This document shows, one piece after another, positions 22,101-28,500 of a stretch of 64,000 bases of DNA (position 1 is its first letter; each line of letters starts with the position of its first letter). This DNA comes from Incurvaria masculella. Its lineage: Eukaryota; Arthropoda; Insecta; Lepidoptera; Incurvariidae. The notes under the pieces are model-generated. The model made no database searches. It had not been told where the DNA came from and saw only the letters and a list, made by a program, of their open reading frames with translations. The DNA lies in assembly GCA_946894095.1 (NCBI GenBank), contig OX335647.2:10868001-10932000 (forward strand), in the 5' to 3' direction. A program made the position numbers and the translations under genes.

Positions 22101-22659
22101 TAAACTTTACTTCGGCGACGGTGGTGCCTCGCTCTGTATCCTCTTCTACACCAAGCATCAGGTGAACGCGATCTCTCAGATAGAGTGTAATATTGCTTCC
22201 CTTGGCGCGGTCGGGTTTTGGCAGTCTTCTTAATAGGTGGTAGGGTTAAGATAGTCTAAGCTGCAGTTAATTTGTCCATATTTTAAATCCTTTTCAATGC
22301 AATATAAGGAAGGTCGTGTAAATCACCTAATTCCCATGTAGTGTGTGCATAATGACAGTTAATGTGGTATTAGCCATCTTCAGGGGCAATCTATGTCCAG
22401 ATTCACAAAAAATACCTGATAACGACCTCTTATTAATGTTTAAACGGTCACTCAGGTGGGCACAACAGCGGACCTGGCGCAACCGATTACCGGCGCTTCG
22501 TTCGAATGGGCCAAGGGCCGCGCGGGAATCAAGTACTCGTACAGCGTGAAGATGCGTGACTCACACGGGCCCTACGGATTCCTGCTGCCCGGCTCCCAGA
22601 TCGTGCCCACCGCCAAGGAGACCTGGACGGCCATCAGGACCATAGTTGAGAACTTGTGA
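925..22659 (+). CDS. M14 carboxypeptidase-like protein, probable pseudoenzyme (8 exons, 5' partial)
   Basis: Joined coding exons are 925-1179, 2049-2305, 3568-3777, 4666-4879, 14504-14651, 18312-18501, 21490-21636 and 22456-22659. All have AG/GT borders and agreeing phases, giving about 541 codons to a TGA. Order: Thr/Pro-rich N-terminal region, M14 propeptide ([18 protein letters not shown] onward), then the peptidase fold. Zinc ligands are present (HAREW in exon 4, LHAYSQ in exon 7), as are the substrate Arg in RLWRKTRS and the Arg after GVDSD. By alignment with bovine carboxypeptidase A, the catalytic Glu270 is Lys (SVKMRD instead of FELRD), Asn144 is Asp (VDSDRNYD) and Tyr248 is Gln. Family members are secreted, zinc-dependent exopeptidases that remove C-terminal residues; this one probably binds zinc and ligand but should hydrolyse poorly or not at all. 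A poly-Gly loop is inserted before the HAREW strand. The signal-peptide exon lies outside the window or was not found. Confidence 0.9.
1560..1815 (-). repeat. Dispersed 'GACTTCAAAAAAGGAGGAGG' repeat fragments
   Basis: Reverse-strand matches to the repeat seen at 25772 and 62037, with GAATTGAGAACCTCCTCC followed by TTTTTTGAAGTCGG. A second short piece ends at about 1806. The class is unknown. Confidence 0.6.
2049..2305 (+). CDS. Carboxypeptidase-like gene, propeptide exon
   Basis: Phase 1 in and phase 0 out, donor GTATGC. It encodes the M14 activation peptide: [20 protein letters not shown], then [20 protein letters not shown]. In active relatives this segment covers the active site and is removed by proteolysis. 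The GC content is much higher than that of the surrounding intron. Confidence 0.88.
2417..2648 (+). mobile_element. MITE with AGGGCTAATTTTTCAAT-type inverted ends, copy 1
   Basis: The left end AGGGCCGATTTTTCAAT is the near-complement of the right end ATTGAAAAATTAGCCCT. The internal sequence (CCGGAGAATTATATCTTC) is shared with the copy at 41905-42132. Confidence 0.82.
3300..3438. mobile_element. Foldback MITE, 5'-damaged copy
   Basis: Shares AACCAGAGATTGTGCACC and the complementary TTATAGTTAGTGATAATT with the fuller copy at 32886-32988. Confidence 0.6.
3568..3777 (+). CDS. Carboxypeptidase-like gene, start of the peptidase domain
   Basis: Exactly 70 codons, phase 0 at both ends, acceptor TTGTGGCAG and donor GTATCG. 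It encodes [15 protein letters not shown], then [19 protein letters not shown] and [17 protein letters not shown], the first helix and strand of an M14 domain. Its 3' part, with donor and 33 intron bases, is repeated downstream with a 163-bp period. Confidence 0.88.
3648..4136 (+). repeat. 163-bp tandem repeat of exon 3 and its donor (about 3 units)
   Basis: Units begin at 3648, 3811 and 3974, each with CTGGCGCCGCTACCA. Unit 1 is the functional exon end plus 33 bp of intron. Unit 2 differs from it at two bases only and keeps the GTATCG donor. Unit 3 is more diverged and has lost the donor. A fourth trace (AGCGCCGCTA) follows near 4131. The 163-bp period is not a multiple of three and units 2 and 3 have no acceptor, so they are not usable exons. 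Unit 2 is either very young or homogenised with unit 1. Confidence 0.93.
4666..4879 (+). CDS. Carboxypeptidase-like gene, HAREW zinc-site exon with poly-Gly insert
   Basis: Acceptor CTTCTCAG; donor GTCAGT; phase 0 in, phase 1 out. It encodes [17 protein letters not shown], about nine Gly, then [20 protein letters not shown]. The His and Glu of HAREW are the first two zinc ligands. The Ser/Gly stretch expands a loop that in most family members is only a few residues long. Confidence 0.92.
4923..4947 (+). repeat. (CA)n microsatellite
   Basis: About twelve CA units in the intron just after the HAREW exon. Confidence 0.95.
5547..6690 (-). mobile_element. RLE-type LINE, 3' coding fragment
   Basis: On the minus strand, about 6690-6370 encodes the end of a reverse transcriptase ([50 protein letters not shown]). 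A second frame, 6329-5547, encodes a CCHC finger ([18 protein letters not shown]), [14 protein letters not shown], and a restriction-like endonuclease core ([20 protein letters not shown]). This layout is typical of R2/R4-like non-LTR elements. The catalytic RT is absent, the two parts are in different frames, and the upstream side stops at a TTATTA run next to another repeat, so the element is dead. Confidence 0.88.
6711..7010 (+). mobile_element. AGGGTTCCGTACCC repeat family, copy 1
   Basis: Begins TTTTTAGG then TTCCGTACCCAAAGGGTGCC, has the (GTCC)n block and CACAGGGCTGTATCTCATGA, and ends with TACGGAACCCTTCGTGTGCG and a short palindrome around GAGTCCGACTCGCAC. The start can fold on itself through the complementary AACGGAACCCT. 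It is non-coding and very common in Lepidoptera. I do not assign a superfamily. Confidence 0.9.
7327..7850 (+). mobile_element. TTAA-flanked MITE, copy 1
   Basis: Bounded by TTAA on both sides with inverted ends near AAGGTGGCCC and GGCCAACCTT. Internal landmarks are CATTCGCGGGCACGGTACAA and GGGACCTTCTCTGTTTCAA. TTAA targets are typical of piggyBac-type elements. Confidence 0.85.
8314..8664. mobile_element. ATTCAGAGTG MITE with another palindromic element nested inside
   Basis: Outer ends are ATTCAGAGTGAACCTGTC and CCGCCCACTCTGAAT. Inside, about 8350-8593, is a second palindrome with ends GGGGTCCATTCAGAGTAAGA and CTTGCTCTGAATGGACCCCC. Confidence 0.8.
8780..8901 (-). mobile_element. ATTCAGAGTG MITE, reversed copy
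   Basis: Begins GTATTCAGAGTGGGCGGACT and ends CTCTGAATAC, in the opposite orientation to the neighbouring composite copy. Confidence 0.82.
10430..10680 (-). mobile_element. Possible LINE coding fragment
   Basis: Reading the minus strand gives [20 protein letters not shown], similar to [20 protein letters not shown] of the RLE-LINE at 5547-6690. Frames are broken. It may be another scrap of the same LINE family. Confidence 0.4.
11268..11755. mobile_element. Possible MITE with GAAGCC...ATTCTGCTA ends
   Basis: The left end has GAAGCCTTATTCTGCTAATT. The right end has TAATAGCAGAATCGGGCTTC, its imperfect complement. No second copy lies in the window and no target duplication was resolved. Confidence 0.5.
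12522..13520 (+). mobile_element. BEL/Pao-type retrotransposon gag ORF, no pol
   Basis: An uninterrupted 332-codon frame from ATG at 12522. Residues about 170-330 read [20 protein letters not shown], then [15 protein letters not shown] and [13 protein letters not shown], the DUF1759-type gag domain of BEL/Pao LTR elements. No protease, RT or integrase follows (AT-rich DNA and then a TTAA MITE), and no LTR was found. It is either a truncated element or an isolated gag ORF. Base composition is like the introns and unlike the GC-rich host exons. Confidence 0.85.
13655..14204 (+). mobile_element. TTAA-flanked MITE, copy 2
   Basis: TTAA at 13655 and 14201. Ends are GGCGGCCCAACCCGGCGGG and GCGCGGGTTGGGCCACC. 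The internal sequence matches the copies at 7327 and 50411. Confidence 0.92.
14221..14287 (+). repeat. tRNA-derived (SINE-like) sequence
   Basis: A B-box-like GAGTTCGAATCCCAC follows GTCGGAGACCGC. An A-box is not clear. It starts just after the TTAA MITE. A run of about 13 G lies downstream at 14314-14326. Confidence 0.5.
14504..14651 (+). CDS. Carboxypeptidase-like gene, [20 protein letters not shown] exon
   Basis: Acceptor GACCGCAG; donor GTCGGT; phase 1 in, phase 2 out. It encodes [20 protein letters not shown] followed by the strongly conserved RLWRKTRS, whose first Arg corresponds to Arg127 of carboxypeptidase A (oxyanion stabilisation). It lies after a 9.6-kb intron filled with transposons. 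Confidence 0.9.
14931..15241 (+). mobile_element. SINE with tRNA-Glu-like head
   Basis: The head GTGGCCTAGGGGCTAGAGGA followed by CTTGCCTTTCATGTGAG resembles tRNA-Glu, with TTC in the anticodon loop. The body (CATTTCGTTACGATTGCGAG) recurs in the copy at 20941. The tail (CAATGTAGCCGTGC) is the one also carried by the 5S-headed SINEs. Confidence 0.75.
16401..16715 (+). mobile_element. AGGGTTCCGTACCC repeat family, copy 2
   Basis: Full-length relative of the copy at 6711, with both diagnostic ends. Confidence 0.9.
16970..17031 (+). mobile_element. AGGGTTCCGTACCC repeat family, 5' fragment
   Basis: Only the first hairpin and the GTCCGTCCGTC block remain. Confidence 0.8.
17719..18070. mobile_element. 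MITE with 36-bp inverted ends, copy 1
   Basis: Ends GAGCCGGTAGTCTCAGTT and its complement AACTGAGACTACCGGCTC, continuing through CACCTAAATTGGCGTT. The inverted ends are almost perfect over 36 bp. A diverged copy is at 37961. Confidence 0.9.
18105..18240 (+). mobile_element. Half copy of the tRNA-like foldback family
   Basis: Matches the right arm of the element at 49545: GTAGTTCTTTTTACAGGACT through CCTTGCTTCACGGTCGA to CATTCCTTGGAATAAGCG. Confidence 0.82.
18312..18501 (+). CDS. Carboxypeptidase-like gene, [13 protein letters not shown] exon
   Basis: Acceptor GTGTGCAG; donor GTGATA; phase 2 in, phase 0 out. It encodes [20 protein letters not shown] and then [20 protein letters not shown]. 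Typical enzymes have an Asn-Arg pair that holds the substrate C-terminus; here it is Asp-Arg, so Asn144 is replaced. Confidence 0.9.
18502..21489 (+). other. Intron of the carboxypeptidase-like gene
   Basis: Mostly unassigned sequence. A CCCCGGTTGCAC motif at about 19986 also occurs at 25201. The reversed SINE at 20941-21320 lies near the 3' end. Confidence 0.55.
20941..21320 (-). mobile_element. SINE with tRNA-like head, reversed
   Basis: The complement has a B-box-like GAGTTCAATCCCCGCCC, the body CATTTCGTTACGAATGCGAG and the shared SINE tail. It ends about 170 bp before the LHAYSQ exon. Confidence 0.75.
21490..21636 (+). CDS. Carboxypeptidase-like gene, third zinc-ligand exon (LHAYSQ)
   Basis: Exactly 49 codons, phase 0 at both ends. 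It encodes [20 protein letters not shown] up to [10 protein letters not shown], including the third zinc His and the following Tyr. CAG then GTAT occurs at both ends of the exon (acceptor CTGCAG/GTATAT, donor TATCAG/GTATGT). Four decayed copies follow head to tail. Confidence 0.9.
21637..22195 (+). pseudogene. Tandem array of decayed copies of the LHAYSQ exon
   Basis: Copies lie at about 21637-21777, 21778-21917, 21918-22047 and 22048-22161, with the start of another at 22162-22195. Each keeps traces of TACTCCCAGATG near its start and of ATGGGCAAGCTCGC in the middle. Three boundaries are TATCAG or CATCAG directly followed by GT. All contain stops or frameshifts (for example TGA in CTACGGTGA of the first copy). 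They form back-to-back direct repeats of 110-141 bp with no intron between them, so they are relics of exon duplication rather than alternative exons. Confidence 0.9.
22230..22402 (+). mobile_element. SINE tail fragment
   Basis: TAGGTGGTAGGGTTAAG then CAATATAAGGAAGGTC and GTGGTATTAGCCATC. It lies between the decayed exon array and the terminal carboxypeptidase-like exon. Confidence 0.75.
22456..22659 (+). CDS. Carboxypeptidase-like gene, terminal exon carrying the Glu-to-Lys change
   Basis: Acceptor TCACTCAG, phase 0, TGA at 22657-22659. It encodes [20 protein letters not shown], then [20 protein letters not shown] and [10 protein letters not shown]. The surrounding residues align without gaps to the family C-terminus, so the Lys at the catalytic Glu position cannot be an alignment shift. 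The Tyr248 position is Gln and the specificity residue (255) is Phe. Confidence 0.92.
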   Translation: MGTTADLAQPITGASFEWAKGRAGIKYSYSVKMRDSHGPYGFLLPGSQIVPTAKETWTAIRTIVENL

Positions 22660-22727
22660 AAGATTCCTGACATCACCTTTTGCGTACTTGCCGAACTACT
22701 ACGGCACTTTACAGTAAAAAGAATCGT

Positions 22728-22738
22728 AATAAAATAAA
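22728..22738 (+). terminator. Poly(A) signals of the carboxypeptidase-like gene
   Basis: Two overlapping AATAAA hexamers about 70 bp after the stop codon. Confidence 0.7.
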
Positions 22739-22901
22739 TGATCGTAACCTTCAGTGGTCGTGGCATCCGGCGACAGTAGGCGACGACGGCGACAGGTGGC
22801 TATCAACTGAAGAAATGTTTCCTTTTTTACTGTATTTAAGAAAATATGTGTGCACACCGTGATCGTCTCAACTTAAATCAATCGTTTCAGTAGAAATACC
22901 T

Positions 22902-23016
22902 CTGTTTTCACCACCTACCTGAAATCCAATCAGTAGATTTCGGTTACATTGCATATTTGCATAGTGTAACCGAAAAATTACTTTGTGATTTTTGTAATTC
23001 GAGGTGGTGGAAACGG
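22902..23016. mobile_element. CTGTTTTCACCACCT MITE, copy 1
   Basis: Inverted ends CTGTTTTCACCACCT and AGGTGGTGGAAACGG. A smaller internal palindrome (TTTCGGTTACA / TGTAACCGAAA) is shared with the copy at 30073. Confidence 0.85.
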
Positions 23017-24648
23017 GCGATAGTGAGTTTAAGATAAGAACAGTCAACCATAGATTAAAAGATAGGTATATGTATTTACTTTCGGTTAAAAGTAAAAATG
23101 AACACGAAGAGCCTCTAAATATTGTTAGGATTTCATTTACACGGAAAATAAAGGACGATCTTATATTTAATGTTAGAATGTAATTATAGTCGGCCCTACA
23201 ATCTTCTGTTAGCATGTTCATCTTTTAATATTTTTATTCAATCAGAAGCGTATCTTTTAATCGTTGGTCAACTGTACAATTAATTGTGTAAGTAGGTACC
23301 TACAGCGACAAGGAATATTAGAGCAAGTATATTATTAAGTATTAATAATGAAGTGGATCCACTATATGCCTATTTTGAAATACTTATTTATTTTACTAAA
23401 CATGTTAGTGTAAGTTGGTATTTTAGATAAGCTTATTTTTGAAACTTGAAAAATTATGTACATACCTAACTTTTACTCTCGTTTAGTGTCAATTTGCTCA
23501 AAAATAGATCGATAAGTAATTACATTGAAAATCCTATTACTAAATAAGTTAGGAATATTTGTATGTTTGTTGAAGTTATTTTTAAAACGGAGAGAAAAAA
23601 TAAATGTACCTAAATATAATACATAAATATATACCTACGTATAATTATAGGTATTATACACTCTCGAAATACTTGCTCAAAAAAAAAGACGTTTAGTCTG
23701 TTAATTCCAAAGAATATTTGGGGCATATATTTAAGTATTATAAACTTTTAAATTGATTTCTTCATTTTATGAATTGTATATTTTATGATATGATTATATA
23801 AAAATATAATATTAAATGCATATTTGTGTTTTTTTAGTTGTGTTCCCACATCATGATAATGCCCGATTAAAATATACGTAATCGTAATCAATCACTGTCT
23901 TGCCTGTTCACCCGGTATGTTTATGGTAACCCCCTCAAAGCTTATACAATAATGTATATTCCGTAAACTTTATTGAATAATCTTTCTAGCTTTTGTATAA
24001 CAATTTTAAAAAATTAATTAAATTACGCTATGAACGTTTTTTACAATACCCTTTTGCGCGATTTTTCGTTAGAAAAATAATCGATGTCGTCGGGACGAGC
24101 GATCTTGGTAATTAATTCAGAATACAAGCACGAAATAGCTAAATAGAACTTTCAAAAATAAAACCATCCGAAAAAGTGTGGCTTTGAAAATGTATGCATT
24201 TTTGAACTAGGTTAGCACCCACACTATTATATACTAATGACGTAGGGACGGGCTTCTGTCGAGAAACCTCATTTAACTTTTATTTTATTAATTACGATTT
24301 AAAGTGACATTTACTGTTGGTGCTACGAACAAATCCATTTAAGCCGTAAAAGCTTATTTATATCGTTTGAGATTAATGCAAGTCCCCTGTATACAAAAGG
24401 GTACTGGTTTGTATAATTAGGTAAGCACCAGTACTAACAGTAAATATTCGTCACTGATGATAGAAGAAAAAACACAAATAAAAATTAACTCATGTTGATC
24501 AAAAATTAACACTTTTCATTGAACTTGCTCGCAAATTTTCCGGGGACGCCGACTGCGATGGGACGCGATGGGACGCGGAAGCAGCCGTTCTCCAATCACA
24601 CAAAGGTCTGTGTTCAATGCAATGCTTTCAATAAATCTATCAGTCGTA

Positions 24649-24753
24649 GTCAGTGTGAACCTGTCAAAACTTACCACCCGTTTACCATACAAAAACCGGT
24701 TTAGTCCAGCAATAATCCGCGAACTAAAGTTAGTCGGCCCGGTCTGAATATGA
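24649..24753. mobile_element. ATTCAGAGTG MITE, diverged copy
   Basis: GTGAACCTGTCAAAACTTA, ACCGGTTTAGTCC and TTAGTCGGCCCGGTCTGAAT are in the family order. Confidence 0.78.
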
Positions 24754-25473
24754 CAGTAACAAAAGTATTACTTCAATCTCTGAAAAATGCCTAAAATGTA
24801 AAAGAAAACATTCTCTAACAATCGACCAACTTTTAAAATATCGACATAAAACCAGTTTACAAAATAAACACAAAAAAGATTAGATGTACAAAAGAGATGA
24901 CTGTAAATATCATGATTTTTCCTTTCCTTAAGGAAAACATTTTTTTCTCTAGGCCGCGTGAATACAGTTGGTCCGAATCGTGCTGGCATTGCTCTGAGCC
25001 TTGATTACAGTTCCAAATCACTAATTTAAATTTCGATGAGCTCTTCGATTCCGCAGACTTACTATTCAATGCCAGCTCTATTCAATGGTGTAAGCGAGCA
25101 AGAGCTCGGCAAAATTTCGATAATTAATTTGAAACTCGTAATTGAGGCTCTGAGCACTGTCAGCGCGTTTCGGACCTCGACCCTACTCAATTATCCGTAG
25201 CCCCGGTTGCACGAAAGAACAAAAAATCAAAATCAACGTCAAAGTATGATCAAACACGTCACTTTGTGTGAACAGTATGGAAGGAACTCTATGCAGTTCA
25301 CTAAAAGTGACGTGTTTGAACATTGATTAACTCGGCCGTCTCTTCGTGAATTATAGATTTATAGATTAGATGTGATTTATAGATTAGTATTATATTCTGT
25401 GATTTATAGCTCGTTTTTGTTTTGATTTAAATTGCAATGTAATGTTTTAAAAACAATTCTAAAATATTACATT

Positions 25474-25589
25474 ATGGAGAGTTTATCGCGCCTCACGCTT
25501 AGCGACAAAGATGATCCCAACGAATTCGATCTAGCTGTTGCTTCATTACTAGTGGGTCTTGGAGCTGAAGAATACATCGATATTTTCAG
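25474..25589 (+). CDS. SAM-domain gene, exon 1
   Basis: MESLSRLTLSDKDDPNEF then DLAVASLLVGLGAEEYIDIF. It ends in phase 2 at the donor GTAGGT. Confidence 0.82.
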
Positions 25590-28500
25590 GTAGGTTTTAA
25601 ACTTTACCTAAGTAATATAATTTTATTCAAAATACCTTCCATTGGGTTGAGGTTTGGCAGGGTGCCGCAATTTTTCGATCTCACTGGTAGGTAGATTGAA
25701 CATGTAGTCTAGGGTCTTACGAACGTATTCTAGCAAACAATCTTCGACGGAGGCATATGCTTTTATTTTTAACCAACTTCAACAAAAGGAGGAGGTTCTC
25801 AATTCGTCTTTTTTTTTTCTCTTCTTTGTTTTTTTTTTCTATGTATGTTCGCCGATTACTCGAAGACACCTGGACCGATTTGGAAAATTCTTTTTTTGTT
25901 TGAAAGGGTTCTAGTTGGTCCCATATTTTTATGTGTGTGAATGTGATAGACCGTGAAGCAAGGACACATTAATTAAAGAAGGAGCCAAGTAAAAATAACT
26001 ACTTTACGAATATACTGCAAGGCTGGACCCAAACCAGTAAAACATACCATTCGCGGGTTCCTTAATACCTAGGTACGTCATTGCGTCGGTTTGCCTGCGC
26101 TCTCACCAACTTTGGCAGCGTTCACCTTAAATGGTCTCGTTCAACATGCCCTCCACTGGTAGTATAAACCGAAAGTACTATATATCGTCGAAACCATAAT
26201 CATTACGCTGTATCAACTGCTTGTACGTACACCAACGTTAAGGGCATCTATAGGTTAGACGAGCGGTCGCTTATAATGCGCTGTGGTCCAATAATTACCG
26301 ACTCAGGTTGCTTACGCTCTCGTACACTTCGGGTGCGTTCGGCTGAAATAGTGTCAGTTCGGTCAGCGGGTGCGGAGCGAGCTCTAACCAAGGCACTGAC
26401 TTCAAAAGGTGATTATAAATTAAGAAATGGTATATAATTACTTAGGTATTTATATATTTTATCGTATATTAATTAAAAGTTACCAATTATTTTTTAGGTT
26501 TTTTTAATTTATAATTATTTTAATATAAATTCTCGCAGGGGTAAGTCAAAACTGGCAGCGCGCAATAGGTTTCTGAGTTATGGGTTAGAGAGAGCTAGTG
26601 GTGGAATCGGAAGGCACCTTGCCCATGCAAGTTTTGCTTACTGGTTAGAGTCCTTTCAGTATATATCAGTATTCAGGGCATAATATAATTTAAAAAATAT
26701 TATTTTGACACAATGATACAATAATAAACCCTTCTTACGTAGAGTTCCTAAAAAAAGAGCATATACCTACATTGACATATTTGAAATAAAAATTAAAAAA
26801 ATTGTGAATATGTTTTTTTGTATTTTTTTTTGTATTTTTTACTTTCATGTATTTTTCATGCTATTAATTATTGTAAAAAGGTCATATCCACAAAACAAAA
26901 GCCATTAAATAAATAATTTAATGATTAAACACTATTTGATGTTGTTTTATTTTTCACTAAATAATTAGCTTAACTGTTATTACGATACTTTTGAGATTAC
27001 CGCGGTCATTAGACATGTTTGCAAAATGTTACGGCTTTTGAGAATGTCTTTGGAGAATGTATCTTTCTGCCGCGTGAAAAACCGTAACATTTTTCAAACA
27101 TGTTTAACTGTTATTAGCTACCTACAACTACTACTATAACCTACAACTAAAAAGTATTTAATCGAAAATCATAAAAACTATTCAAGTCACTTATTTATTA
27201 GGATAACTAAATGTACAACATATATTAATGGGTCTAGTTCTGAAAAGAACTTTTTGAATGCGTAGTTACCTACTAAACTAATTATCATCAAGCGACAAAA
27301 TATTATCAAGCGACAATTTCTTAAATTCTGCACACGGCTGCTGCGTAGGGAGCCGACTGACTCCCCTCCCGTGACGCTTACAAACTCTAAAACGCATAGT
27401 TGGCCGAGGGGAGTTTTTTCTAATTTTTAAACTCATGATATCTTTCGAATGAAATGTCCGAATCGAATAATTAAAAAAGTAATGTAAAGGTATTTAAACA
27501 GTCTTAAACAATAATGTATTTAATTTGATAAGGATTAATATCTAGGTACAAATAAAGAGCCTTTTCTAGCGGCGGTATTTAATTTTTTATTTTAAAATAA
27601 ATGCACACTTATTGTGACATAACTAAAATAGTTAGATGTATGCTGTCGCGACATTTTTTGTAGATAATAATGTGTTCTATAAAATTGTATTACTTCATTT
27701 TGTTCTATCGTGAATAGTTTTCGCAGCGCACGCGATGTAAGGAACATTCTTGGTAATTTTTTTGCACCTTGTACGTTATCGGAGTTTTGGTAATGATCCC
27801 TAATTTTTTTAAGATAAAACATAGCCTATGTCCCTCGGATAGACTGTAGATTTCCAACGGTGAAATAATTTTTCAAATCCCTTCAGTAGTTTCAGAGCCT
27901 ATTCGGTTCAAATACACAAACAATCAAACCTTTCCTCTTTATATAATAGTATAGAGTATAGATAAAGTAGTTTTGTGCACAGATTTCTTTCTTTTACTAA
28001 TGTGCCTTTGCTTCGCACTCGATTCTACATAAATATCATATTTATTTACTATTTTCCAGATTGTCTGATCACTAGCCACCTAATTATTATTCTATGTCGA
28101 GTAAAGGAAATCAATCTTTCAGAAAGAAGAACATTGGCCAAAACACTCTAATCGAGTTGAATGATGAGGATTTAAAGAAGCTGGGAGTGGACGATGCTTT
28201 GGTAAGGGAAAACATTATTGCAGAGGTGAAGAGTCTCCCGTTGTATGAAGAAAACTCCGTCGAAAGGTAAATGTCTTCAAGATACCATTTCTAACCTTAT
28301 GTAGATAATTCAGTTTAGTGTCGTGACAATGTCTCCCCTGGCGTATAATCATTTATGGATACCTATTCAGTGCATCAGTGGACTCGTCTTTGACTTTTCA
28401 TCTATAGCTATGCTAGGGAACGCTGGTATACCACAAGACTCCCTTTGAGGAAAAATATTTATCATTACTTTTAATACCTCTTCTAAATGGTTTTTCTTTT

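Larger units (their letters stand above)
22739..25473. other. Intergenic region, carboxypeptidase-like gene to SAM-domain gene
   Basis: Contains the CACCACCT MITE (22902-23016) and an ATTCAGAGTG MITE (24649-24753). The rest is AT-rich with no supported gene. The proximal part should hold the promoter of the SAM-domain gene. Confidence 0.6.
25590..28122 (+). other. Intron 1 of the SAM-domain gene
   Basis: Contains a GGAGGAGG repeat (25772), a half foldback (25938), a dispersed repeat of unknown class (26170-26510), a hairpin (27014) and a Helitron 5' end (27822). Confidence 0.65.

Noticed and set aside
21637..22161. Decayed LHAYSQ-exon copies as mutually exclusive exons
   Set aside because: All contain stops or frame breaks and lack introns between them.
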